Source of the DNA: Magnolia sinica
Lineage: Eukaryota; Streptophyta; Magnoliopsida; Magnoliales; Magnoliaceae
Reading direction: 5' to 3'
DNA: 64,000 nucleotides
NCBI RefSeq assembly: GCF_029962835.1
Contig: NC_080591.1
Span: 40,741,501-40,805,500, forward strand
Part shown: one piece after another, positions 1 to 12,103 of the stretch
Layout: each line of letters begins with the position of its first letter
Numbering within the stretch: position 1 is the first letter of the stretch
Notes under the pieces: model-generated
Database searches by the model: none
What the model was told of the DNA's origin: nothing
What the model saw: the letters and a program-made list of their open reading frames with translations, nothing else
Made by a program: the position numbers and the translations under genes

Positions 1-1015
1 AGTTGTTCATGGCATTTGATTGCTCAATCAATATCTCTTAAAATGCAGGAATTATTGGGCAATTTTCAATGGTATATATGCCTTGTCAGATTTGATAGGT
101 ATAGCCTTCTTAAGTTCCATGGCGTCGACTTTTCTTGTGAGATTGACCACTCTTGCACTCATATCGTCTTCCTTTTATAAAGCATAAATTCCTCCCCTTT
201 CCTTTGATTAAGTAAGCTTAGAAGTGGTGGGTCTTGGAGCAGTATCCCGTGATTGCACGTTTTTTACTAATTGATCTAGGTAATCCCACGTATCATCGAC
301 CTTCTTATTCATGAATTCGTCTTACACATCATCTCTATAAACTGGCGTATTGGTAAAGTTAATTCATTATAGAAAAAGCTTATTGTTTGCCATATCTCGT
401 AGCCATGATGTGGACAGGAATTCGTGAGATCCTTGAACCTTTCTCAACATTGGAAGAAGGTCTCTTCCTCTTTCTGGGCAAAGTTCATAATTGCCTTCCT
501 TAAAGTGTTAATTTTATGAAACGGGAAAAACTTTTTGAGAAATTTCTGGGTCATCTCGGCCCATGTTCTGATGGATCTTGGCTTTAAGGAGTGCATCCAC
601 ATCTTAGCCTTCTCCTTCAATGAGAAGGGAAACAATTTCAGTCGCACTGTGTCCTCAGACACTTTTGGAAAGTGTAGTGTGGTGACAATCTCATCAAACT
701 CTTTGATGTGCAAGTATGAACTTTTAGAATCTAGTCCATGAAATTTAAGAAGGAGTTGTATCACTCCAGGTTTGATATCCATGTTTCCTGCATTAAGTGG
801 AGGGACCATGCAGGAAGGTGTACTCACCCCACTGGTTGTAAATAATGTCGTAGAGTATGAGGCAGGGATGCATTATGCACCTCGTTTTCATCTTGAACTT
901 CAACTTCCTCAACTGGTGGTTGAGGTTGATTTGCAGCCATCACTTCTATTAACTCAGAGGGTCTCAAGTGGTGTTTATGGATAGGCAACCCTTCGACTAA
1001 TCCTCCTTCACTCAA
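1..1015 (-). pseudogene. Retrotransposon gag (Athila-like), frameshifted and partial
   Basis: The minus strand encodes an acidic N-terminal segment (824..1015, starting MSEGGLVEG) that runs in another frame into a gag core (444..827) with the signatures KPGVIQLL, FHGLDSK, LFPFSLKEKAKMW and FLKKFFP. This is the retrotransposon gag fold (PF03732 type) that packages element RNA. The two parts are in different frames and a stop follows FFQC, with recognisable sequence continuing to the window edge. It is therefore a decayed copy. I infer the Athila lineage from the core and from the tRNA-Asp-like primer site. Confidence 0.75.
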
Positions 1016-1325
1016 AAGACGTATAGTGTTATCACGAATCTACTTGGGCATGAAACACTCTCAGCCCTCAAATAATTAAAAATTAAACCTAAGAAAAAGA
1101 AAACTAGAAAAACTAAAACAAATAAGAAACCTATAAAAGAAAGAGAATTGGAAAGTGGTTACTAGATTTTAATTGTTATGTTAGGATCCTACAAAACAGA
1201 AAACAATGTTAATTTCTTAAAAAAATTCAGAGAAAAAAAATCTTAACCTAAAATAAAAGCAGAAAGTTAACCATAATCTTAACATAATTCTAATACCAAT
1301 TAATTCCAAAAAAACGTAGCCGTAG

Positions 1326-1343
1326 TCCCCAGCAACGGTGGCA
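1326..1343 (-). other. Primer binding site, tRNA-Asp-like (element A1)
   Basis: The plus strand reads tccccagcaacggtggca, matching about 15 of 18 bases of the plant tRNA-Asp 3' end as I remember it. It lies 6 bases inside the LTR edge, where a minus-strand element should carry its primer site. Confidence 0.7.
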
Positions 1344-1349
1344 AAAACT

Positions 1350-2674
1350 TGTTCACAACTCCAAGTGCAGGGTCACAGTGTAGTAATAACTCGGTAAGAC
1401 CGAGGTCGAATCTACAAGGACTAAACTTGTACATATTATGAAAATAACTAGAAGCAGAAGTAGAATAATATATAAACCTAAATCTGGAATAAAATAGAGT
1501 AATTGTTTAGGATTTATCAAAGATCAAAAGGGAATTAGAGCGTCAAGGATCCACTTGTAGCTATTAAGATGCTACCTTGCTTAATTCAATAAATACAATT
1601 GGAATTGGAGTCTTATCTTATCTAATTGGAAGATAAAAGCAATTTAAATCAAATCTGAACTTTTCATTGACTTAATTTTCAATGGAGGAGAATTATGAAT
1701 ATTGGAAGGGATTCCATTACCCTACTATACCCAGGAGATAATGGTGAACAATGGGACTTACTAATCTCACTATCTCAAAACAGGAAAAGAAGATATCAAA
1801 AGCTATTATAATATCTATTGTAATTTGAGTCACAATGAATCATAAAAAATTGAAAAATGTTCCTTTAATATCAAACTAGAAATCAATGAAGTTCAATAAG
1901 AATAAGAATCAAAGCAAAATAAATATCACAACACACTAAAAGCTTTACCTCTTAGCCCTAACTAAGAGGTTTAGCCAACAATAGACGTGATTGAAACCAA
2001 ATCTCTTAAACAAATTATGAAAAATAAACTAGAGAAGAAGAAAAACTCTTTGGCGGCTGCTCTACCCTTGTGTATGCTCTTTGAGACCTTTCCAAACCCT
2101 AGAAGATGCTTTGAAATATCTTAGGGAGTCTTATTTATAGTTGTGGAACTCCAACTTTCATACTGAGTTGGAAAAATCTAGAAACTGCCTCAAATTTACG
2201 CACTTTGCTTAGTTTTTTAAAATAAACTCGGAGTTTAAACCACCTCAAATTTACGCACTTTGCGCAGTTTCTCAAAATAGACTCGGAGTTTTAAAATATG
2301 CTTTTTAAGACAAATTTAGGAATATGTTTGTTTTCAGGACCAGAATATACTTTTTAAGACAAATTTAGGAATATGTTTGTTTTCAGGATAATTTCAGAAT
2401 TCCTTTTCTTCACTTCAAATCTCTGATTCTCTTCATTCTTCACTTAGTTTTCTTGGATCTTTAACATGTGAATTCTTCATTAATGACTTCCAAATCTCCA
2501 AATCTTCATTTAGTAATTGTTTAAGTATAAATCTTCCTTTTGGCATCAAGTTCACCTTAAGATCTCAAAATCACCTCGCACATGAAAACATGCATAATTA
2601 AATCAATTAAGCACTATCATGTTTATAAAATCAAGGTATAAATAGGAGAAATATGTAATATTTTACACTCAATA
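1350..2674 (-). repeat. 5' LTR of Athila-type element (LTR family A, copy 1)
   Basis: About 1.3 kb, left edge TGTTCAC next to the primer site, right edge CACTCAATA, where a second copy (42885..44432) has CACTCAACA. Shared blocks with that copy include 'ccaagtgcaggg', 'taagaccgaggt', 'gagcg.caaggatcca' and 'gctaagag..tagcca'. Minus-strand TATA candidate at 2131..2140 (ctataaataa). Just upstream of it in element sense are two tandem duplications: a 55-bp period near 2188..2295 and a 49-bp period near 2301..2395. Confidence 0.75.
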
Positions 2675-3529
2675 AAAGTCACTCTTATCTGCTTGAAAGT
2701 AGGTGAAGACACTTCTAATACTTTGGTTGTTGCCATTAGTTATTCCATCAGTAGATCGTCACTTGAGAACCACTCATCGCTGACATATCGGACAAGTCGC
2801 CGTGATTGTCAATGTTCCCTAGTTTTGCTATATTTTTAGGCTATTTACCATCTTCCATGACTTGATTGTGCACGACGAGTATCAGAATTGCTTCGACCAT
2901 GTTGAAGGTCAACAGTTTCTCTGGTTGATGAATTTTTCAGAATGGACGTGTCTGCATGGATCTTAGTCGAAATGCATTCTCGGTCTCTGCCAATTATCTT
3001 CTTCTAGATACTTGATGTCATTGCAAATATCAATTATGGGTTCAGGTCATTGCTTCAGGGGTGGCATAGAATTTGGGATGCTTAATCCTTCTCCTGACTT
3101 CATCATGAGTTGGTGGGGGCTTGACCATTCTTTGACTCAGAGTGCTCCGCTGAGGCTGACGATTATGGGGTGAGAACTCTTTTCACGGTCGATATGGCTC
3201 TCTCTTATTGGTCCCTCTTAGGGTTGCATGTTCGGCCTACATCGCTGGCTGAGGCGGAGCTTTTAAGTCTTTCAACATCCGGCACATCAACCGCATAGTT
3301 GCGAGTCTCAACCACTATGCTGTGCCGCTTTAGATTGTTTTGCAAAACCCGTAGTCGCTGCATAGGACTGATATTTCCCTAACCTCGGTCATCATAATGT
3401 GCCATGGTAATTTCTAGGACCAAGATTGACCATTTGCCTTGGTCAACCCAATTTTCGTAGATTCATTATGGCCATGTTAATGTACAAATTAGGCCATAAT
3501 ATATCAATATTGATCAACATTACTTCTCC

Positions 3530-4790
3530 GCCATTTTCAGGGATTTTCAACAATCCGCGATCAATGTTATCCTAGACAATGTTCCTGAACACAACGCACT
3601 TGTTCGTGAAATGAGAATGCATCCCATGCCATTTGCAATACTCAACCTTTTCGATTCATTGACCATGGGTATTTTGTAATTATTGAGAACTTTAATAAAC
3701 TTCATTGCTAGTAGTATCTCAAATATCTTATCGGCCCGAGTGATATAAAAAGTATATATATCTTATGAGCCTTTTGTGTGGTCGGTGCAAATATTTCCAC
3801 CTCGACCAACACTGAACATATGAGTGACTTTTTTGTCATTACTTCGACAAATTGCAACCACATAGTTAGGGTCATGATCATATGTCCCGATTGTTGAGTT
3901 CTTTTGTCTGGCTCCTTCCTAAAGAAGCTCCTCATATCTATAAAATTTCCTGGTTGGATAATACAAATCCACAAACTCCATTCCAATTAATTTCTTTAGG
4001 AGTTTGTATTCCAGGTTGTCCTGCACAAGTTGCCAAATTTGGCCTCCGTCATGATGACTTTGCACCGGCTTTTCACTCCGTTGAATTGAGTAATGTAACT
4101 CTCGCAAGATTCGTCTAGTAATTATCGGAAGTGTGAGAGATCAACCATAGTCATCTCTTTGTCATTAGAAAAGAACTGAGCATGAAAATTTTTCTTCATC
4201 TCCTGCCAGGTATGGATTGAATTTGGTAGTAAGCCAAAACACCACATGAAGGCCATTGCCGTCAGTGAATGACCGAACAATTGTAAATTGTGAGTCATTG
4301 TTAGCTAGTTCGCTGCATTGCATAGTGAATCGACCTACGTGTTCAATAGTCGATTGACTAGGCTCGCCGGAGAATAGGGCTAAATATGGTCAATAATTCC
4401 TTGGTAGTGGGTGTTGTCTATCAATCTATTCGGGATGTGGCTTATGGTAGACCTGGATGGTATTGCGGCCAAGGACTTGGCTTGCTAACTCTTGGATCAT
4501 TTGCATGATCTGGTCACGATTCACTCGTTGAGGTTTAACCATCAGTGATGGATCAGGATCTACTCGGTTTTGCCCCTCATGGAACAATGAATTTATGGGA
4601 AAAAGCTGAAAATGTTGTCTTCTCGGCATACCCTGCTTCCGAACTTCAGGGATAAATTTTCTAACATGTGTTATGGTCGCCTGAACTTGGTGGGTGGCGG
4701 AGCATTCTGCCCATCCTGGATTGAAAAAGGGAGGGGTTTTCCGATGCAGGGGAGGTATCGATGGCGGTTGAACCATGCTATCGACAAAAC
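3530..4790 (-). pseudogene. Retrotransposon gag with zinc-knuckle-like motif, frameshifted
   Basis: Minus-strand pieces in order: an N-terminal linker (4426..4776) leading to a YHKPHPEWIDRQ motif; a core around 4130..4260 reading AMAFMWCFGLLP then SIHTWQEMKKNFHAQFF; a YITQFNG..SRCK stretch; and a WHGMHSHFTNKCVVFRN stretch near 3550..3625 that resembles the Cys/His C-terminal motif of many Ty3 gag proteins. Frames change several times and stops interrupt, so it is not functional. The family call rests on motif resemblance only. Confidence 0.65.
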
Positions 4791-5220
4791 TTTCTTCAAC
4801 ATTCTACTGCATTGCTATAGGTGCTCTTTCAGTGATGATGCCCATCAATCAGTGCATGGCTTTAGTTTGGTTAGCCATCCATTTGTTAACGTTATCAGTC
4901 TAAATATAGAATTGCTTGACTTGGGCATGTACCAACTTTGCCTGAGCTCTCCCATATTCCTAAACATGCTGAATACTTAATTGCATATCCCAAAGTCTGA
5001 CCATTATCTCTTCGAGAGAAACTGTCTGAGGGGTCGATGCCCCTTCCTGGTTGACGGGATTGAGTGTTGAACTTGTATTTAAATTCAATGATTCGGGGCC
5101 GCTTGAACCGACACGTTCTCAGTCGAATGTGGTGCGGTTGGTGTCGAGGGTTCAATCTCAACAATTCAATTGATTCTTCTATTCATATTTCTGATTGATT
5201 GACAATGTCTCACCAATAAG

Positions 5221-5257
5221 TAAACTAAAAAAGGGTCCCACCGGGAATGCCAAAATA
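5221..5257 (-). other. Primer-site-like region of second Ty3 element
   Basis: On the minus strand the sequence ggcattcccggtgggaccc directly precedes the gag leader and follows a likely LTR end (…gggataaca). The tRNA it would pair with is not clear to me. Confidence 0.4.
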
Positions 5258-5870
5258 TGTTATCCCTTTTTTTTTTTTTTTTTTTCAATTTCAATTTTGG
5301 TAGTGTGATTTATGCGAGTGTGTCAGAATTGACTATGCGGCTCAATTTAAACCAAACAACCATGACCCTGAGCGCCAAGGTTGGTAGATATGTCAAAAAT
5401 TAACCCTATATAATTGAGATTGAATAAGATCGATCCCCTATTCAGCCACTGCATAGTATTTCTTAAGATGGTAAGGTGATTATCAGAGGGTGGGGTTCGT
5501 CCTCTACAAATGGATTACACTTTTGCCTTACATACAAAATGACTTTTTCAATACAGATGAAACAAAAAGAAAATTCTTATAATCGACTATTAAGAACAAC
5601 TGCAGAGCACCTTTTTGAGTGGAGAACTTTGCTTAATACTCGAACTAAATCTAATGTGTGAGCGTAAATTTGAATTACAACTAAAGTTAACTACTACTAG
5701 GTTAGTGCTATGGATTACACTAAGAAATGTAAAGACTAACAATGTTAATTACACTAAGGAATGTAAATGACTAATAGCATTAAGGAACATAAGATAATTG
5801 AAAGATAAATTTGATTTACTCTATTTAGTATGTGACCTCATTTTATTTATTTTTTACTAATTTTTCTTGC
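5258..5870 (-). repeat. Probable 5' LTR remnant of second Ty3 element
   Basis: The left edge is placed at tgttatccc next to the primer-site-like sequence. The stretch includes a poly-T run at 5267..5285 and a 'gggttcgtcctctaca' phrase typical of LTR 3' regions. No second LTR is in the window, so the right edge (about 5870) is a guess. Confidence 0.35.
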
Positions 5871-5899
5871 TATTTATTACATTAAATTGACAATCTAGA

Positions 5900-6552
5900 T
5901 ATTTATTAAGTTCTAACAATTGATATAACTATTTTAGCATTTGAGTACTTCTAAGACTGTCATCAGTCCCATAGCCACTTCAAGCTTTTTTTTATTGACT
6001 AGGCCACATTCTGCTCGACCATTCTTATTCCGTGGATGTGTCATAATTTGATAGATGCTGGCTATATTACATTAAATCCTCTTCGAATATCTTTATACAT
6101 CTCAAATACATCACAAAAAATCTGTGTTTATCTCCATGATTGGTTCTTCCGGGCACGTATATAAATATGGTACACCACCATCCGGAGGGTAAACGTTAAT
6201 ATCGGCTGACCGTCCATCGTCAGATGATTGTCAGCCCTACATATGTGGTATGGAACATATGTACGAATGCCTTCTTTTGAGCCGTCCAATCGTAGGCACG
6301 AGTATCAGATGCCGAGCATTATCCAATGAGAGAGTTCGTAGTATAATTACCCATCCGAGGATCACGAGATAAACGGTTTGGATCACGGAAAGGTTGGCCC
6401 TATCTATACAGATTGCATGTAGGAGTGAAAGAAACGACCTACTTTTTTTGCACTCGAAATCAACATCATTATAGCTGCGGGTAAATAGGGAAAACCTCCC
6501 CTCTTCCCATTTTTCTCAGCCGTTGTTGCTTCCCGCAGAGAGATCTGCAAGC
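5900..6552 (+). promoter_or_regulatory. Upstream region and 5' leader of the PTB gene
   Basis: Non-coding. A TATA-like 'tatctataca' lies at 6401..6410, and a pyrimidine-rich leader (about 6487..6540) precedes the start codon. An ATG immediately followed by TAG occurs at 6417..6422 and would be a minimal start-stop uORF if transcribed. The transcription start cannot be fixed from sequence alone. Confidence 0.4.
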
Positions 6553-6609
6553 ATGACAGAGCCTTCTAAGGTTATCCATGTCCGAAACGTGGGTCATGAA
6601 ATATCTGAG
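6553..6609 (+). CDS. PTBP3: PTBP3 exon 1 (residues 1-19)
   Basis: Encodes [13 protein letters not shown]... including the RNP2 strand of RRM1. The donor gag|gtatgt is strong and the end is phase 0. The 101-base intron 1 is pyrimidine-rich. Confidence 0.93.
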
Positions 6610-9600
6610 GTATGTTTATCCCATCTTCTCCTCTCTTTCGACCATCCGAACTTCAAAATTGCAATTTTCTTTTATTCTCTTCCTCTTTCTGTTTTTCTTT
6701 TCTTTTGCAGAATGATCTTCTTCAGCTGGTGCAGCCCTTTGGCGTTGTCACTAAGCTTGTGATGTTACGCGCTAAAAATCAGGTTTTTCTTCCTTTTCGA
6801 TCTCCTTTTTAGGGCTTGTTTGGCTGACTCCCTTTTTTCATTTTATCAGGGTTCCCACTATCCGTTCATTTTTTTTTTTTTTAATAAAATTTAAATTTGG
6901 GTATTTGTATTTGTTTAGAAGATATCAACTTTCTGCAAAAGATTAGTTGCGCAAGGTGGCGATATAAATCGGGTTTAAATTATCATCTGAAACCATTATG
7001 TTTAGTCTGATACATGCCGGTTTTTGTCCATGAATGGTACAGTCCAATACAGCCCGGTATGCTCGGTTTTGGTGGTGATCAATGTTGTAGCCTTGAAACC
7101 GACCTTGGGCATAAAGAAGCACTCACACGGGCCAATGCGTGCGATTGGAACCCTTTCATTGCACGGATCCTGGTGGGACACTCCACCCCCTCAAAAACCA
7201 GTTCTATACACTCGATCAGGTGGGCTGGATAATTTTTTCAAATATTACTCGTTGAAGGGCCTCCTGGTTGAGTAGCGACAGACACTGACACCATTCCTGT
7301 GGTGTCGGGGCCCCCTCGGGCTTAGAAAGCATTTTAAATGAAAGAGGGCTGTTGCCCTAGTAATCCCTCTGTTACTACAAGCCTTTTCTCCTAGATTGGT
7401 GACAATGAATTATTTTGGTCTGAATCTACCAATCTTGCAGGCTCTTCTCCAGATGCATGATGTGGCTTCTGCTGTCAATGCACTGCAATACTATACAAAT
7501 GTTCAACCCAGTGTTAGGTATGCAGACATTCAACTGCTTTGGATTTTTCTAAATTCTGATTTATCTGATTGGCCATTCACCCAAATGGCAATAGTGCTCA
7601 TTTATTCTATGATATCAAGTTCACTTGCCATTTCTGCGTTTTTTTGGTGGACTTTACCCATTTTGGCAGTCATTGCAGTATGGTCCTTAGACAATTTCCA
7701 AGCCGAAGAAGTGATCATCCTTTTTTCCCTGCATATTCTATCTGGCATTTCCCACTTGTTACTAATCATTATGTTATTTCTTTCTTTTAAAATTGCCCAC
7801 AAGACCTGCCAACAGGGTTGACTTTGAAACAGTTCTTCCCCTTTTATCTTGACAACATCTATTCCACCCTTCTATGAAAGCCCTTGTCTACCTAGGCATC
7901 GCCCAAATGATTCCATCTAACTTAAACAAGCCCTACAACACTTCTCAGTTAATCAATTTATCGTATTGAAAAACTGGTCAAGGGATCAAGTAATTCACAT
8001 CATTTGGAAAACCTACTTAGGCTGTGATGAGTTATCATTTGCATTGTCTGCTTATTTTATAGTTTGATGTTGTTATGGTGCAATCTCAGGGGAAGGAATG
8101 TGTATATTCAATTTTCTTCACATCAAGAACTGACAACAATGGATCAGAATTCTCAAGCACGAAAGGCTGGAGACCAGGTTGGTGCATTTGATTTTGTGTG
8201 CCGGTCATTCGGTGTATTTATTATTGTGCATTTGACTTTGTGTGTCAGTCATTGGGCGTATCAAAGTTGTTCCGAATCACACTAAGGCAGCTTAGTAGAG
8301 GCGAGCCCACTAGTAGCATGTGGCTTATAAGAGGACTGGCCTTTTTTTTTTTTGTGGCTTTTTTTTTTTTCCTAAAAATGCCTGCCCAATGGATTAATAT
8401 TACATTTATATCGAGGCAAATGGTCATGCATTTACATAGGAATGGATGGAAAAGTTTTGCTTCCAAATTCCAATGCTCTCATTATAAAAGAAATTTGACC
8501 CACAATTGTGATGAAAACATCATTTATGTTGTTTAATTCGCACAAATGTTTAGCTTAAGAACTATTAACCTTAGTGTCCTAATGCGTAAAGACATGAATT
8601 GTGCATGGTTTCACCCTTTCTTTACAGTGGAGCATGTGTTTTGGTAATCCAGACCAATCTAATGAGCCTCATTGGGTTTGGTGGATACTTCAGAACCTTT
8701 GAGACTAGAAGATCCACCTTTATCTGTAGCCAAAGCCCATGAAGCATGTAATAGAGAATCCCCAATCAACATAAGCATAAGTTGTGGATGGTGATTGTGG
8801 TGAGCAAGTACGGCGTCCAAGAGGGGAATTGGTATGTAAGAAGATCTTCTTTATAGAGAACTTCGAGTATCTGGAAGGCTATTGCGACAATTGAACTTAT
8901 TATGCGGAATGGTATTGCTTATGGCCTTGGGAATGGTCACTGTATTCGTTTTTGGTGGGACCCTTGGTGCATTGATAGACCTCTCCAAGACCTTTTTCCT
9001 AGAGTGTTTGCCCTTGCTCCGGATCGTTTTGTCAAAGTGTTAGATTGTTTTGAATTAAGTGGCGGGTGACGGTTTGGAATCCTCCCTGCCAAAGGAATTT
9101 GATGGATGAAGAGTTGGCATAATATGTGGGTCTATTAGATCTTGTCCAAAAGGCATGCCCTAATATTTCTTTAGAAGACTCAATGTTTTGGATGGCTCAT
9201 TCTTCAGGAAGGTTCTCAGTCACTTCGTTTTCCACCTTGATTAGCACTCCGCTTTATTCGTCTAAGGCGTCCTATCCTTTCCTTCAGTGGTCTTATGGAG
9301 CTCCCCCTCGGGTTATGCTCTTTGTGTGGCTTTTGGGCCATAAGAGGATCCTTACTATCGATAATTTACAAAGAAGATCATTAATTCTTCCTAATATTTG
9401 CCTCATGTGCATGGATGATGCAGAATCGATTGACCACCCATGGGTGTTTGTCTTGGGGTGCTTAAGACGGACTAGGTTATGCCGAAATCTGTAGACGACC
9501 TCCTTTGGGCATGGCATGGGGGAGGGATAGGAAAAACGAAGAAAGCTAAGTGGAGGCTTATGATCATGGCAGTCTTTTCGTCTATTTGGGGAGCTCATAA

Positions 9601-12045
9601 TGGGTGGTGCTTTTGCAATGAGATCAGGAGTGTGGAGGATGTTATAAGGAAGATAAAGTATCTTCTTTGGATTGGGCAAATGTTAACGCGACTTTGGTTG
9701 TTAATTTCTCTTGTTCCTTTTGAGTTTTCTTTACTTTGTATTCTTTTCTCACCTTGGGTGAGCCATCTAATAAATTGTTGTTATCTCAAAAAAAAAACAA
9801 AAAAAAAAAAAAACACATAGCTTTTTATCCATGTCATAGACTGCATCTGGTACCTGCCTTGTATGTGGAGCTACCAATTCATTTGCATTCTTCGCGCAAA
9901 AGCCCCTTGCAAGGAAGATATGGTGCTGGCCCACCCCCTCACAAGTGACAGGATTATGATCGTAGATTTTTGTAGATGCTTCCAGTAGGCTACTGGGTGT
10001 AAAATCTGTGAGATCCTTGGTATGTCTTTTCGGGATAGGGTAAACAAAGATGTCATTAAGATTCTTCTTCGCATGACTTTTATCATAGAACTGAGTGCGA
10101 ACTTCTGTAAAGTCATCTATCAATATATTGAAAAGATGCTAAAGAAACTCAAGTGACTTCCTTACCTTTATGATCCCCACCTACCCTAAGAATGACCTTC
10201 CTCTTGTCCTTCATCAAAAAGCTCTTCTCTAAGCAATCTGTCTAATCACCCCTCAACCTATAAAATTAGAAACCTCACAAACTGTTTGCATAGCAGAAGG
10301 TTCTGAATTCTGATAGAATTCAACAATTGAAGATCAATATTTGCAATTGGGACTTAAATTCCTCTACAAGACTTTAAATATGATAATTTATTCTTTTACT
10401 AGTGATTTTTGTACATTAACCAAAGGAAAAAGTTAAAAAGGACCCAGTAATTCTTTCATAGAATTTGGTATTTTCTGCCCTTGCAAGCCATCCTCCATGA
10501 GTATCCTTACCTAACAAGTGCTTGCTCCCTAATTTCTTTCTAGGGGCTGTTTGGGAGTTTTAAAAATAGTTGCTAGGAACATGATTTTAATCAACCTTTG
10601 TAATGGACTGTTACATAGTGCCCGTGGGAGTTTTGTGCTTTCATTGTTGGTCCCAAGCCTAGATAAAGGAGTTGTGTTAAGTTGGCAGTCAGCGTGAAAC
10701 TTTTGCCGTGACTTTCATCATGAATCCCGATGAGGAGTAGGATTTGTATAGCTGACACCAGGAGTTTTGTGCTCTCATTGCCGATGCCAAGCCTGGATAA
10801 AGGAGGACGGTTGCGTCAGGTTGGCAGCCAGCAAGAAACTTCTGCCATGACTTTCATCATGAATCTTGACGAGGAATAGGATTCGTGTAGCCAGCCCCAA
10901 TTAGTTGGTGATGGTGAAGATGATGAAAAGTAGTTGCTAGGAAAACTAATGTAATGTATCCAAATGGATATTTATGTATAAAAAGAATCATATTGGCAGA
11001 AATAATCAAGGAGTACTTTCCCAAGATTCTAATCTAGAGTATGCTCTTATCCACTAGTTTTTTCATTGATTCTTTTTTTTTTTTTTTTTTCAAAATAGAG
11101 TGGAAAGAAAACAACTTTCACCTGTTTAAGAGGTCCTAATTTTTTTTTTTTGGAAAGTCTTTTGTTTTTCGATATCTGCTCTTTGAAAGTTGTTTTCAAT
11201 GTTTCAAGAGAAGAACTATGAAATGCTTCAAGAACATATTAAATGTACTCAAACTTTATTGAATTTCTAATAAAATTTATCTCTTTGATTTACATAGAGC
11301 AGAGGATTTAATAAAAAAAGAGGGAGGGAGGGAGGGAGGGACACACAATATTTTTAGGAGGGAGAATTTGTGAAGAAAATGATATGTTTTTACCTTAAAA
11401 ATTTTTAAGGGTGAATTCCTTGGAAGTGAGTGGTGTGAAAGGTTTCTCACAAATCTTCAAAAAAAAAAAAAAAAAAAAAAGTTTCTCACATCTCCAGAAA
11501 CTCCCAAATAGCATAAAGTGCGCACAAAGTGATATATTCTTGGAAAGTCATTTTCCTAATCCTAGCAAATACTTTCTAAATCCCAAAAAATGCCTTAAAA
11601 TTCTTGTATCAAATTTACCCTTTTCAGTTGCTCTTCTATTCCACCTATAACGGCTATCTCCTCGAGAGGGAGGGAGGGGGAATTTGTGGAGAAGATGGAA
11701 AATTTTACGTTGGGAAACTTTAAGAATAGTTTTCTTGGAGGTGTGGGAAGGAGAGAGGGAATTTATGATGAACACAGAATAATTTTTTTTCCTTGGAGAA
11801 GTTGTAGGTTTTTTTTTTTCCAGAGAGAGAGAGTTCAGTTGCTCTTCTATTCCACCTATAACGGCTATCTCCTCGAGAGGGAGGGGGAATTTGTGAAGAA
11901 GATGGAAAATTTTACGTTGGGAAACTTTAAGAATAGTTTTCTTGGAGGTGTGGGAAGGAGAGAGGGAATTTATGATGAACACAGAATAATTTTTTTTCCT
12001 CGGAGAAGTTGTAGGTTTTTTTTTTTTCCAGAGAGAGAGAGTTGT

Positions 12046-12103
<58 letters not shown>

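Larger units (their letters stand above)
1..2674 (-). mobile_element. Athila-type Ty3 retrotransposon, 5' part (element A1), cut by window edge
   Basis: Read on the minus strand, an LTR (1350..2674) is followed directly by a tRNA-Asp-like primer binding site and then by a gag reading frame that runs off the left edge. This order is the 5' end of an LTR retrotransposon. The gag core resembles Athila gag proteins and the primer site matches the Athila type. Its right border abuts another minus-strand Ty3 element, so it probably inserted into that element. The 3' part lies outside the window, so its target duplication cannot be checked. Confidence 0.75.
2675..5257 (-). mobile_element. Second Ty3 element, 5' internal region, minus strand
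   Basis: This holds a gag region (3530..4790) preceded in minus sense by a primer-site-like sequence near 5230..5257. The left end stops where the Athila-type LTR begins at 2674, so the copy seems interrupted there. The 2690..3480 part gives only broken minus-strand frames; I could not identify a protease or RT in it. Confidence 0.6.

Noticed and set aside
6523..6552. In-frame upstream extension beginning with a TTG codon before the PTB ATG
   Set aside because: No ATG; the region is pyrimidine-rich leader, and MTEPS matches the expected N-terminus of the protein family as I know it.
7014..7320. Two overlapping frames in intron 2 that could be an alternative exon
   Set aside because: No similarity to RRM proteins and the direct splice 6782-7441 keeps the family sequence intact.
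8341..8370. T-rich runs in intron 4 considered as an alternative acceptor
   Set aside because: No coding continuation in any frame matching the PTB family behind them.
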